Assembly (NCBI RefSeq): GCF_000382485.1
Contig: NZ_AORY01000015.1
Span: forward strand, 169,978 to 233,977
Direction: 5' to 3'
From: Sphingomonas sp. Mn802worker
GTDB taxonomy: Bacteria > Pseudomonadota > Alphaproteobacteria > Sphingomonadales > Sphingomonadaceae
DNA length: 64,000 nt
Under the pieces are notes generated by a model. It was given only the letters and a program-made list of their open reading frames with translations, was not told where the DNA came from and ran no database searches. A program made the position numbers and the translations under genes. Positions 55,176 through 63,699 of this stretch are shown here, in pieces (within the stretch, counting starts at the first letter, position 1; each line of letters starts with the position of its first letter).

Positions 55176-56969
55176 ATGTCGGACGGCGCTGTCGGACACG
55201 AAAGTGTGTGGAAAACCGCACATTGGCGGCGCTCGATCCTGTTCGTCGTTTTGGCGAGCCTGGCGTGTGCGGCGCTCGGATGGATCGGGTGGCGCTGGAC
55301 CGAGGCGCGCGCGCGCGCGGACACCGATGTCGCCGCCGCGACGATCGCCGCCAACCACGCGGGGCTGTTGTCGAGCGAGCTGGAAAAATTCCGCCTACTG
55401 CCGCTGGTGCTGGTCGAATATCCCGACGTCGCCGCTGCGCTGGCGGGCGAAGGCGCGCGTGATCGGCTCGACCGCACGCTCGAACTGCTTGCCGGTCGCA
55501 CCAATGCCGCGGTGATCTACGCGATCGATCGTACCGGGCGGACGGTGGCGGCGAGCAACTGGCGCTTGCCGACCAGCTTCGTCGGGCAGGATTACGGCTT
55601 TCGTCCCTATTTCATCGACGCGATGCAGCGCGGCTCGGCCGAATTGTTCGCGCTCGGCACGGTCAGCGGCCGTCCCGGCCTCTACCTGTCGCGCCGTGTC
55701 GTGCGCGATGGCCGCACTTTGGGCGTCGTCGTCGTCAAGGTCGAGTTCGACCGCGTGGAGGCGCAATGGGCGCGCACCGCCGGCGTCAGCGTGGCGACAG
55801 ATCGTGCCGGCGTCGTGCTGGTGACCAGCCAGCCCGACTGGCGCTTCCGCGCAGTCGGTAACCCCACTGCGACAGCGATGCGAACGCAGCGATTTCGCCA
55901 AACGGCCCCGCTACGCATCCCGCTCACCATCACCGGCAAGGACGCGAACGCGCCGGGCGAGCCGGTCGGCTACCGGCTGGCGCGGGTCGCCTCGCCGCTC
56001 GCGGACGGCGAGGTGCTGCATCTGGCACCGATCGCACCCGCGCTGACGGCGGCGCGGCAGCAGGCGACCTTGTGGGCGCTGGCGTTGTTGTTCGTCGTTG
56101 CGCTGGCGGGTGGCGCGGCGTGGCGGTCGGGTGAGCGGCGGCGATTGCAGCGTGCCGCGCAGGCGAATTTGGAACGCGAGGTCGCGGTACGCACGGCCGA
56201 GCTGAGCGACGCCAACGCGCGGCTGAGCGTCGAATCGGCCGAACGGCTCGCCGCCGATCGTCGCTATCGCACCGCACGCGAGGAACTGGCGCTCGCCAGC
56301 CGGCTCGGCTCGCTGGGGCAGATCACGGCGGGTGTCGCGCACGAGATCAACCAGCCCGTTGCCGCGATCCGCACCTTTGCGGAGAATGGCGCGGTCCTGC
56401 TCGACCGCGCCGCGCCCGATCGCGCGCGCGAGAACCTCGGCCATATCATCGCGCTGACCGACCGGATCGGGGCGATCACCGGCGAACTGCGCGCCTTCGC
56501 ACGGCGGCGGCGCGGCACGGCTGGTGACACGAGCGTGGGCGAGGTGATCGACGGGCTGCTGCTGCTGATGGGGGAGCGCGTTCGCGGTGCCATGACGATC
56601 GACGCGCCCGCGGGTGTGCGCGACGTGCGTGTCATAGGCGACCGCATCCGGCTGGAACAGGTGCTGGTCAATCTGACGCAGAACGCGCTCGACGCGGTCG
56701 CGGGACGCGAGCGGCAGTTGATCCACCTTGGCGTCGCGGTATCGGGCGAACGGGTTGCGGTCCGGGTCTCGGACGATGGTCCCGGAGTCGATCCGGAGGT
56801 GCGCGACACGCTGTTCACCCCGTTCGTCACCGGTCGGCCCGATGGCCTCGGGCTTGGCCTCGCGATCGCGCGCGACATCGCGCGTGAGTTCGGCGGTGAG
56901 CTCGCGCTCGACGACGCGCCGCATCTGTCCGGCGCGGGGTTCGTGCTGACGCTCAGGAGGTCGGCATGA
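55176..56969 (+). CDS. dctB: Sensor histidine kinase (DctB-like)
   Basis: A 597-residue membrane sensor: one helix near residues 20-42, a periplasmic double-Cache-like domain ([33 protein letters not shown]) to about residue 300, a second helix, a coiled-coil linker, then HisKA with [20 protein letters not shown] (phosphorylated His) and the ATPase domain ([28 protein letters not shown]). This is the layout of DctB, which senses C4-dicarboxylates. It overlaps the response-regulator gene by 4 nt and is divergent from dctA. Confidence 0.92.
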   Translation: MSDGAVGHESVWKTAHWRRSILFVVLASLACAALGWIGWRWTEARARADTDVAAATIAANHAGLLSSELEKFRLLPLVLVEYPDVAAALAGEGARDRLDRTLELLAGRTNAAVIYAIDRTGRTVAASNWRLPTSFVGQDYGFRPYFIDAMQRGSAELFALGTVSGRPGLYLSRRVVRDGRTLGVVVVKVEFDRVEAQWARTAGVSVATDRAGVVLVTSQPDWRFRAVGNPTATAMRTQRFRQTAPLRIPLTITGKDANAPGEPVGYRLARVASPLADGEVLHLAPIAPALTAARQQATLWALALLFVVALAGGAAWRSGERRRLQRAAQANLEREVAVRTAELSDANARLSVESAERLAADRRYRTAREELALASRLGSLGQITAGVAHEINQPVAAIRTFAENGAVLLDRAAPDRARENLGHIIALTDRIGAITGELRAFARRRRGTAGDTSVGEVIDGLLLLMGERVRGAMTIDAPAGVRDVRVIGDRIRLEQVLVNLTQNALDAVAGRERQLIHLGVAVSGERVAVRVSDDGPGVDPEVRDTLFTPFVTGRPDGLGLGLAIARDIAREFGGELALDDAPHLSGAGFVLTLRRSA

Positions 56970-58249
56970 GCGAGCGGGTGCTGTTGATCGAGGACGATCA
57001 TGCGCTGCGGCTCGCGACCGAACAGGCGCTCGACCTCGCCGGCTTCGCGGTCGATGCGTTCGCGCGCGCGGAACCGGCGCTGGGCGCGATTGGCGGCGAT
57101 TTTTCGGGCATTGTCGTGTCCGACATCCGCATGCCCGGCATGGACGGTTTTCAGCTGCTGGCGCGACTGCGCATGCTCGACCCCGATCTGCCCGTCATCC
57201 TCGTCACCGGGCATGGCGACGTGCCGATGGCGGTGTCGGCGCTGCGTGATGGCGCGTTCGACTTCGTGACAAAGCCGTTCGCGACCGAGCAGCTCGTCGC
57301 CGCGATCCGCCGCGGGCTGGACCGGCGCGCGCTGGTGATGGAGAACCGCCGCCTGCGCGATGCGGCGCAGGGGAGCGACGATCCGCTGATCGGCAACACG
57401 CCGGCGATGCTCCACCTCAGGCGCTCGGTGCGTGAGCTCGCCGATCTGTCGGTCGATGTGCTGATCGAGGGCGAAACGGGCACCGGCAAGGACCTGGTCG
57501 CGCGGTTGCTCCACCGGCTGGGCCGACGTGGCACCCGCCCCTTCGTCGTCGTCGACTGCGCCGCGCTGGACGGCGAGGCGGGCGAGCTTGAGCTGTTCGG
57601 CGACGCGCGACGCAGCGGGCAGATCGTCGCATCGAACAACGGCACCCTGCTGCTCGACGCGGTCGATTGCTTGCCAGCCGCGATCCAGGCGCGGCTGCTG
57701 CGCGTGGTCGAGGAACGCGAAGTGCAGCCGCGCGGCGCGAACTGGAGCGATCCGGTCAACCTGCGGCTGGTTGCCACCAGCGCGCCGGGGCTCGAACAGG
57801 CGGTCGCCGATGGCCGCTTTCGCGCCGACCTGTTCCACCGGCTGGCACAGGCACGCCTCGTCGTGCCGCCGTTGCGCGCGCGCGATACGGATGCGACGTT
57901 GCTCTTCACCCACTTCATCGAAGAGGCGAAACAGTCGCTCGGACGCGAAGACTATCTGATCACGCCCGAAGCGCGGCATCGTCTGCTGACGCACGATTGG
58001 CCGGGCAACGTCCGCGAGTTGCGCAACTACGCCTTCGCGAGCGTCCTCGCCTCCGGCAGTGACGCCGCGGATGCGGGCGGCCTGCGCGATCGTGTCGCGC
58101 GGTTCGAGGCGTCGGTCATTGTCGACACGCTGACGGCAACCGGCGGGCACGTCGCCAACGCACTCGCGATCCTCGGCATCCCGCGCAAGACCTTGTACGA
58201 GAAGATGGCGCGTCACGGCATCGACCCGGCGGCCTATCGCTCCTTGTGA
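56966..58249 (+). CDS. NtrC/DctD-type response regulator lacking the GAFTGA loop
   Basis: A 427-residue regulator: receiver domain with phosphorylatable Asp in VVSDIRMPGMDGF, AAA+ domain at about 140-370 with Walker A GETGTGKD, and a Fis-type helix-turn-helix (NALAILGIPRKTLYEKM). The sigma-54-binding GAFTGA loop is missing: ELFGDARRSGQIVASNNG joins directly where ELFGHEKGAFTGA is expected. Walker B reads LLLDAV instead of the usual LFLDEI, losing the catalytic Glu. It is therefore unlikely to activate sigma-54; like HupR or NtrC of Rhodobacter it may act with the housekeeping sigma factor or as a repressor. Confidence 0.9.
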   Translation: MSERVLLIEDDHALRLATEQALDLAGFAVDAFARAEPALGAIGGDFSGIVVSDIRMPGMDGFQLLARLRMLDPDLPVILVTGHGDVPMAVSALRDGAFDFVTKPFATEQLVAAIRRGLDRRALVMENRRLRDAAQGSDDPLIGNTPAMLHLRRSVRELADLSVDVLIEGETGTGKDLVARLLHRLGRRGTRPFVVVDCAALDGEAGELELFGDARRSGQIVASNNGTLLLDAVDCLPAAIQARLLRVVEEREVQPRGANWSDPVNLRLVATSAPGLEQAVADGRFRADLFHRLAQARLVVPPLRARDTDATLLFTHFIEEAKQSLGREDYLITPEARHRLLTHDWPGNVRELRNYAFASVLASGSDAADAGGLRDRVARFEASVIVDTLTATGGHVANALAILGIPRKTLYEKMARHGIDPAAYRSL

Positions 58250-58371
58250 CTGCCGCTCTGATCGAACGATTTAGCCAAAACTTTGCGTCGAGCAGCGACG
58301 GATCGGTCGACCAGCGCCGTTCAACCCGTCGTCGTCGCCGTGGAGCGGCGAAGCGTGAAGGAGTATCGTCG

Positions 58372-58638
58372 ATGAAGACGCTTCTGTTGATGGCAACCGT
58401 GCTGGGCGGCACGTTGATGGCAAGCGCCCCGGCCGAGGCGCGTCAGGGCTGCGGTCCGGGTTTCCACCGTGGTTACTATGGCCGCTGCGTGCCCAATCGC
58501 GGGCCGGGCTATGTCGGGCCTGGTTACGGTGGGAGGGGCTATGTCGTGCACCGTTATTATCCCGGCCGCGGCTACTGGTACTCGAACCGCTTCTGGGACC
58601 ACCGCTATCGCTGGCATGGTGGCTGGCGCTATCGTTGA
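58372..58638 (+). CDS. Small Gly/Tyr/Arg-rich exported protein (88 aa)
   Basis: An 88-residue secreted protein with signal peptide ending SAPAEA and a GAAGGAG ribosome-binding site. The mature chain is rich in Gly, Tyr, Arg and His (CGPGFHRGYYGRCVPN, then GYVVHRYYPGRGYWYSNRFW), a type widespread in sphingomonads and rhizobia, probably an envelope or surface component. Two Cys could form a disulfide. Followed by an inverted repeat. Confidence 0.78.
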   Translation: MKTLLLMATVLGGTLMASAPAEARQGCGPGFHRGYYGRCVPNRGPGYVGPGYGGRGYVVHRYYPGRGYWYSNRFWDHRYRWHGGWRYR

Positions 58639-58644
58639 CCCTGA

Positions 58645-58676
58645 CCGCACGGGCGGCGTCCGCGTCGCCCGTGCGG
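58645..58676. terminator. Perfect 11-bp inverted repeat, possible terminator
   Basis: CCGCACGGGCG (58645-58655) and CGCCCGTGCGG (58666-58676) pair perfectly around a 10-nt loop, 6 bp after the small exported-protein gene. No T-run follows, so it may be a weak or Rho-assisted terminator, or an RNA stability element. Confidence 0.5.
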
Positions 58677-58692
58677 GCTCAGCACTGGCGCA

Positions 58693-59145
58693 ATGATGAC
58701 GAGGACAGGCATCGTGACATTGATCAAGAAGCCATATTGTGCGGCGATGGCCGGATTGTTCCTGCTGCTGCCCACCATGGCGTGCGGGCAGGTGGTGCCG
58801 CAAGCCGCGCAGGGTGACGCGGCGACGGCCCAGACCGGACGGGGCCTGACGCTGCAGGCTTTCACCGCCAAGCGTGAGCGGCGGATGCTCGCCGCCGACA
58901 CCGACGGCGATGGCAAGGTGAGCAAGGCGGAGTTCCTCGCCGCTGCCACCAAGGGCAAGGGTGATCCCGAACGCCGCTTCGCCAAGCTTGACCGCAACGG
59001 CGACGGCTTCATCGACCGGCAGGAGATTGCGGCGATGTCGGCACGGCGGTTCGCGCGCCTGGACACCAACGGCGACGGCGTGCTGAGCGCGGCCGAGCGG
59101 TCGGCGGCGCGTGCATTGAAGCGGGCGGCGACGCCGGAGGAATGA
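58693..59145 (+). CDS. Exported protein with three EF-hands
   Basis: A 150-residue protein from ATG 58693 (or 58696). A hydrophobic signal (FLLLPTMAC, possible lipobox Cys) is followed by three EF-hand loops: DTDGDGKVSKAEF, DRNGDGFIDRQEI and DTNGDGVLSAAER. All carry the 1,3,5,12-type acidic pattern, so calcium binding is likely. It lies 18 bp before an ECF sigma gene and may be an extracytoplasmic calcium-responsive partner. Confidence 0.85.
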   Translation: MMTRTGIVTLIKKPYCAAMAGLFLLLPTMACGQVVPQAAQGDAATAQTGRGLTLQAFTAKRERRMLAADTDGDGKVSKAEFLAAATKGKGDPERRFAKLDRNGDGFIDRQEIAAMSARRFARLDTNGDGVLSAAERSAARALKRAATPEE

Positions 59146-59163
59146 GGTGAGGGGCGGCGATGG

Positions 59164-59739
59164 GTGGAAAGCGCCGGGTTGAGCGGTCCCGATCCCGACG
59201 CCGATCTGATCGCCCGCGTCGGGCGCGGCGACGCGGCCGCGACCCGGCTGCTCGTTGCCGCGAAACTGCCGCGCATCACCAGCCTCGCCACACGGATGCT
59301 GCGCGATCGAACGGCGGCGGAGGACATCGCGCAGGAAACCTTTGCGCGGGTGTGGCGCGTGGCATCGACGTGGAAAAGCGACCGCGCGCGCTTCGATACG
59401 TGGTTGCATACGGTCGTGCTCAACCTGTGTCGCGACCGCCTGCGCCGCCGCCGCGAGGTTACGGGTGATGCGCTGCCCGACCTTCCCGACCCGGCACCTG
59501 ACGCGGAAGGCATGTTGCTCGACGCGGAGCGGGGCAGGCAGGTGGCGGCCGCGATCGCGCAATTGCCCGACCGGCAGCGCGAGGCGATCCTGCTGGTCCA
59601 TTATCAGGATCTCGCCGGTGCGGAGGCGGCCGAGGTGCTTGGTGTCAGCGTTGAGGCGCTCGAATCGCTTCTCGCCAGGGGACGACGCACGTTGCGAACA
59701 CGGCTGATGACGCCGCAGGAAAGCAGGATAGATGACTGA
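59164..59739 (+). CDS. ECF-type RNA polymerase sigma factor
   Basis: A 191-residue sigma-70 ECF factor from GTG 59164. Region 2 is AEDIAQETFARVWRVASTWK with RARFDTWLHTVVLNLCRD; region 4 is LPDRQREAILLVHYQDLAGA ending EAAEVLGVSVEALESLLARGRR. It has no classic anti-sigma partner beside it, but the next gene overlaps by 8 nt and encodes a one-pass membrane protein that could serve that role. Confidence 0.93.
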   Translation: MESAGLSGPDPDADLIARVGRGDAAATRLLVAAKLPRITSLATRMLRDRTAAEDIAQETFARVWRVASTWKSDRARFDTWLHTVVLNLCRDRLRRRREVTGDALPDLPDPAPDAEGMLLDAERGRQVAAAIAQLPDRQREAILLVHYQDLAGAEAAEVLGVSVEALESLLARGRRTLRTRLMTPQESRIDD

Positions 59740-60124
59740 TCCGCTCACGCTCGACCGTTTCCGCGACCTGGCCGATGCCTACGGCGGCGTCGTGGCGCGC
59801 TGGCCGGTCAGTGACCGCTTGGCGGCGCAGCGCTTTGCCGCGACGGCGCAGGGACGCGCCATCCTCGCTGAGGCGATCGCGCTCGACGAGCGGCTTGATC
59901 ACTGGATCGTTCCGGCATTCGCGCCCGCGCTGGCGGCGCGCGTCACGGGCCATGTCGCTGTGCGAACAACGGGCGGCAGGCAACGCTGGTGGTGGTCCGG
60001 TATCGGCATCGCGGCGACGCTTGCCGGCGCGGTCGCGGGCGCGGCGGGGGTCGCGGTCGTCGCACCGATCGACATGGTGACCGCCAGCACGTCGTTCGGC
60101 GATGTCGCCGGCGTGGATGGCTGA
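59732..60124 (+). CDS. One-pass membrane protein, possible anti-sigma factor
   Basis: A 130-residue protein overlapping the sigma gene by 8 nt. A soluble N-terminal part of about 80 residues (LTLDRFRDLADAYGGVVARWP) precedes a single membrane helix (WSGIGIAATLAGAVAGAAGVAVV) and a short periplasmic tail. Position and topology suggest an anti-sigma factor, but no ZAS (HxxxCxxC) motif is seen, so this is inference. Confidence 0.68.
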   Translation: MTDPLTLDRFRDLADAYGGVVARWPVSDRLAAQRFAATAQGRAILAEAIALDERLDHWIVPAFAPALAARVTGHVAVRTTGGRQRWWWSGIGIAATLAGAVAGAAGVAVVAPIDMVTASTSFGDVAGVDG

Positions 60125-60127
60125 GCG

Positions 60128-60574
60128 ATGACCCGCATCCGTATCGCGCTGATCGTCTCGGTCATGCTCAACCTGTTTCTCGCCGGCGCGCTCGTCGCGG
60201 GTTATGCCTCGCTGCGTACCGGCAAGCGGATGGTGGGTGCAGGCTCACTGCGGATCGCCGGGGCCGAGCTGCCGCTCGACGAGCGGCGCCAGTTCCGTCA
60301 GGCGCTGCGCCAGACACGCCGCTCGCTACGCCCGACGATCGAGGCGTCGCGCGCGGCCAAGACGGCCGGCGCCGACCTGCTGCGCCAAACGCCGGTCGAT
60401 CAGGCCGCGGTCGCCGCCGCGCTCGCGCGTGCCCGCGCGGCGGACAGTGCGGTCCGTGCCGCGATGGAGCAACGCGCAATCGTGTTCGCAGCGGGCTTGC
60501 CGGCGGCTGATCGTGCGAAGCTGGCGGATGCGATGGCGCGCCGTTCCGCCAAGGGAAATGCACGCAACGAATAG
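60128..60574 (+). CDS. Periplasmic heavy-metal-sensor-like protein
   Basis: A 148-residue protein with an N-terminal membrane anchor (IALIVSVMLNLFLAGALVAG) and a helical periplasmic domain with long Arg/Ala-rich heptads (LDERRQFRQALRQTRRSLRP, AVRAAMEQRAIVFAAGLP). It resembles CnrX/ZraP-type periplasmic metal sensors in layout but shows no clear His/Met metal cluster. It starts 3 bp after the previous gene's stop, and the DUF1800 gene follows. Confidence 0.65.
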   Translation: MTRIRIALIVSVMLNLFLAGALVAGYASLRTGKRMVGAGSLRIAGAELPLDERRQFRQALRQTRRSLRPTIEASRAAKTAGADLLRQTPVDQAAVAAALARARAADSAVRAAMEQRAIVFAAGLPAADRAKLADAMARRSAKGNARNE

Positions 60575-60635
60575 CCGCGACGGAAATGCGCGGCACGTCC
60601 GTTCAAGCGACAACAGGAACAGCGAAGGACCGATC

Positions 60636-62095
60636 ATGCCCGCACCGGCTGCAAGCCTGTCGCCCGCCGCCATCGCGCTCAACCGCTTCGGCCTCGGCGC
60701 ACGGCCGGACGACGCGGTGCCCGCCGATCCCGCGCGGTCGATCGTGCAGCAGTTCGACCGCTTCGATCCGCGCCCGGCGCGCTACGCCGCGCTGGCCGAT
60801 GCAGGCGAGCTGGTTGATCGTTACCGGGCGCAGCAGCAGGCGACCCGGAAGGCAGGTGCCGGCAACGGTGCGGTGACGGGAGCGCCGGCCGCAGCATCTG
60901 CCGACGCAAAGGCGATGCTGAAGGTCGCGCGGCAGGATTACCGGCAGGATGTGCAAGCGCTCTACAACGAAGGCGTCCGCGCGCGCGCCGACGCGGCGCT
61001 TGCGACCGAAGCGCCGTTCGTCGAGCGGATGGTGCATTTCTGGTCGAACCATTTCTGCGTGTCCGCCGACAACGCGCCGGTCACCGCCTTCGCCGCCGCG
61101 TTCGAGCGCGACGCGATCCGCCCGCACGTGCTCGGCCGCTTTTCCGACATGCTGCTCGCGGTGGAACAGCACCCGGCGATGCTGATCTACCTCAACCAGG
61201 TGCAATCGATCGGCCCCGACAGCCCGGCCGCGCTGCGCGGTGCGGCGCGCAATCCGCTGCGCAAGCGCGGCTTGAACGAAAATCTTGGGCGCGAGATCAT
61301 GGAATTGCACACGCTCGGCGTCCGCTCGGGCTACACCCAGGCCGACGTGACCGAATTCGCGCGCGCGCTGACGGGCTGGTCGGTCGATGGCATAAGCGGG
61401 GCGGGGAAAGGCGGCGGGGCGGGGAAGGCGATCCGAACCGCTTCGTCTTTCGCGCGAACCAGCACGAACCCGGCACCCGCACGATCCTCGGCAAACGCTA
61501 TCCGCAAAACGGCGAGGAACAGGCACGCGCGGCGTTGGCGGACTTCGCGCATGCGCCTACGACCGCGACGCATGTCGCGACCAAGCTCGCGCGCCATTTT
61601 GCCGGTGACGATCCGCCGCCCGCGATGATCGCGCGGCTGGCCAAAAGCTTTGCCGCAAACAACGGAGACCTGCCGACGCTTTATCGCACGCTGATCGCCT
61701 CGTCCGAGGCGTGGGTACCGACGCCCACCAAGTTCAAGACGCCGTGGGAATGGACGATCTCCGCGCTGCGCGGCACCGGGCGCCGTGACGTGGGCGCGCT
61801 GCAGATCGCCGCGCTGCAGACGCAGCTTGGCCAGCGCGTGTGGAAACCCGGCACGCCCGCAGGCTGGGACGATGTCGCCGCAAGCTGGGCCGCGTCGGAC
61901 GCGCTGTTCCGCCGGGTCGAGATCGCCCAACGCCTTGCAGCGCCGCTCGGCCAGACGCTCGACGCGCGGGTCGTTGCGCCGCGGATCATGCCGGCGTCCC
62001 TGTCCGCCGTCGCGGCTGAACAAATCGCCCGTTCCGAAAGCCCGGCGGGCGCGATCGCGCTGATGCTGGTCTCACCCGATTTCCTGAGGAGATGA
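60636..62095 (+). pseudogene. DUF1800 protein, broken by a one-base frameshift
   Basis: A DUF1800-type protein split over two frames. It begins at ATG 60636 (LSPAAIALNRFGLGARPDDA, HFWSNHFCVSADNAP, LNENLGREIMELHTLG) and, after about 61425, similarity continues one frame back (DPNRFVFRANQHEPGTRTIL, LARHFAGDDPPPAMIARL, ASSEAW). The break falls in the second of two near-identical repeats: GGGGCGGGGAAAGGCG at 61398 and GGGGCGGGGAAGGCG at 61416. Adding one A to the second copy restores a full-length frame. DUF1800 genes are usually paired with DUF1501, as here. A sequencing error cannot be excluded. Confidence 0.87.
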
Positions 62096-62099
62096 TCGC

Positions 62100-63248
62100 A
62101 TGATCGCTCGCCGCCAGTTCCTCTCGACCGCCACGCTGGGTGCCGGCGCGCTGTTCGTCGCCCCCGGCCTTGCGCTTGCCACCGTGCCGATTGAGCGCCG
62201 CTTCGTTTTCATCATCCAGCGTGGTGCGGCCGACGGGCTCGACATCCTGCGACCCGTCGGCGACCCCGCCTTTTCGGCACTTCGAGGGTCGTTGATCGGC
62301 GACAATGCGGTGGGCGCGAAACTCGACGCGACCTTCACGCTTCACCCCGCGCTGGTTCAGATCGCCGCGATGTACGCGCAAGGGCAGGCGTTGTTCGTCC
62401 ACGCGGTCGCGTCCCCCTATCGCGACCGCTCGCACTTCGACGGGCAGAACGTGCTCGAGACCGGGGGCATGCAGCCCTATGCGGTGCGCGATGGCTGGAT
62501 GAACCGGCTGATCGCGATGCTGCCGCGCTCGGCCGATGAAGCGATCGCGATCGCGCCGACGGTGCCGACCGCGCTACGCGGCGCGGTGCAGGTCGCGTCC
62601 TACGCGCCGTCCGCGCTGCCGCATGCCGGCGACGACCTGATGACGCGCGTGTCCGCGCTTTACGCCGCCGATCCGCAATTGCATGCGCCCTGGGCCGCCG
62701 CGCTGGAGACGCAGGGGCTCGCCGGCGATCTGGGCGCGAAACAGGATCCCGCCAGCCTCGGTCGCCTGACCGCCAGCTTCCTTACCAAGCCGAACGGCCC
62801 CCGCATCGCCATGCTGGAGACGCTCGGTTGGGACACGCACAATGCGCAACAGGGTCGGCTGGCGGGTCAGCTGAAGAACCTCGACGCGCTGGTCGGGGCA
62901 TTGCGCGACGGGCTCGGTGCGGCGTGGGCGACGACGACCGTGCTCGTCGCGACCGAGTTCGGCCGCACGGCGGCGGTGAACGGCACCGGCGGCACCGACC
63001 ATGGCACCGGCTCGGTCGCGATGCTGATGGGCGGCAAGGTGAAGGGTGGGCGCGTCGTCGCCGACTGGCCCGGCCTGGCGCCCGCCAACCTCTACGAGGG
63101 ACGCGATCTGCGCCCGACCAGTGCGCTCGATGCCGTGATCGCGGGTGCGGTCGCCGAAAGCCTCGCGCTAGATCCCGAGCGGGTCAGGCGAGGTTTGTTC
63201 GCGCAAGCCACCGCAGACCGCCCGCTGGCCGGACTGCTACGCGTTTGA
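62100..63248 (+). CDS. DUF1501 exported protein with twin-arginine signal
   Basis: A 382-residue protein from ATG 62100, preceded by GAGGAG. It has a Tat-like signal (ARRQFLSTATLGAGALF) and the DUF1501 (sulfatase-like) core: FIIQRGAADGLDILRPVG, SPYRDRSHFDGQNVLE, LGWDTHNAQQGRLAGQLKNL and TEFGRTAAVNGTGGTDHG. It starts 4 bp after the DUF1800 gene and would normally be co-expressed with it; the pair is exported and of unknown function. Confidence 0.88.
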   Translation: MIARRQFLSTATLGAGALFVAPGLALATVPIERRFVFIIQRGAADGLDILRPVGDPAFSALRGSLIGDNAVGAKLDATFTLHPALVQIAAMYAQGQALFVHAVASPYRDRSHFDGQNVLETGGMQPYAVRDGWMNRLIAMLPRSADEAIAIAPTVPTALRGAVQVASYAPSALPHAGDDLMTRVSALYAADPQLHAPWAAALETQGLAGDLGAKQDPASLGRLTASFLTKPNGPRIAMLETLGWDTHNAQQGRLAGQLKNLDALVGALRDGLGAAWATTTVLVATEFGRTAAVNGTGGTDHGTGSVAMLMGGKVKGGRVVADWPGLAPANLYEGRDLRPTSALDAVIAGAVAESLALDPERVRRGLFAQATADRPLAGLLRV

Positions 63249-63699
63249 CGCGTCGGGCCGACCTGATTGCTGCCAGTGATTGAAGAGTATCTAATCGCGC
63301 ACACCAAGGAACGTGGTCACTTGCCTCGTAATCGTTGTAAAACACAGTTACGGGCGTGGGCTAGGAACACAATAAGCGAGGTAATTAGCACGGTGACACA
63401 CACCAAGGTTTGATTAACGCCGGACAGGAGCTGGTCACAACCTTCGTAATGCCCTTTGAATGTGGCACGCGTGCCTGCGTGTTTGGTGTCAGCTGCTTCC
63501 GGGTGACGGTCGCTAGAAAGCGGACATGTGTTAAGCGGGGTTGGGAGCTCGAATGCCCGCCGTTGATGGTTTGCGGACCGGCCGCTTTCGGGCGGACCGT
63601 GCGCAAAACAGACCGTTCGTTCAGGAAGTAAGAGAGGGATCATCTTGCCTGTCACGGGTGAGCGCTGCAGTCCTTTCAGCGTTGCCTTCGTCCTGGTCA
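63249..63699. other. Intergenic region, lower GC, no supported gene
   Basis: About 450 bp between the DUF1501 gene and the IS element. Base composition is visibly less GC-rich than the rest of the window. A minus-strand frame at 63317-63700 ends in a hydrophobic stretch (TLVCVTVLITSLIVFL) but lacks a ribosome-binding site and the normal codon pattern, so I do not call it. No tRNA or repeat is evident. Confidence 0.5.
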
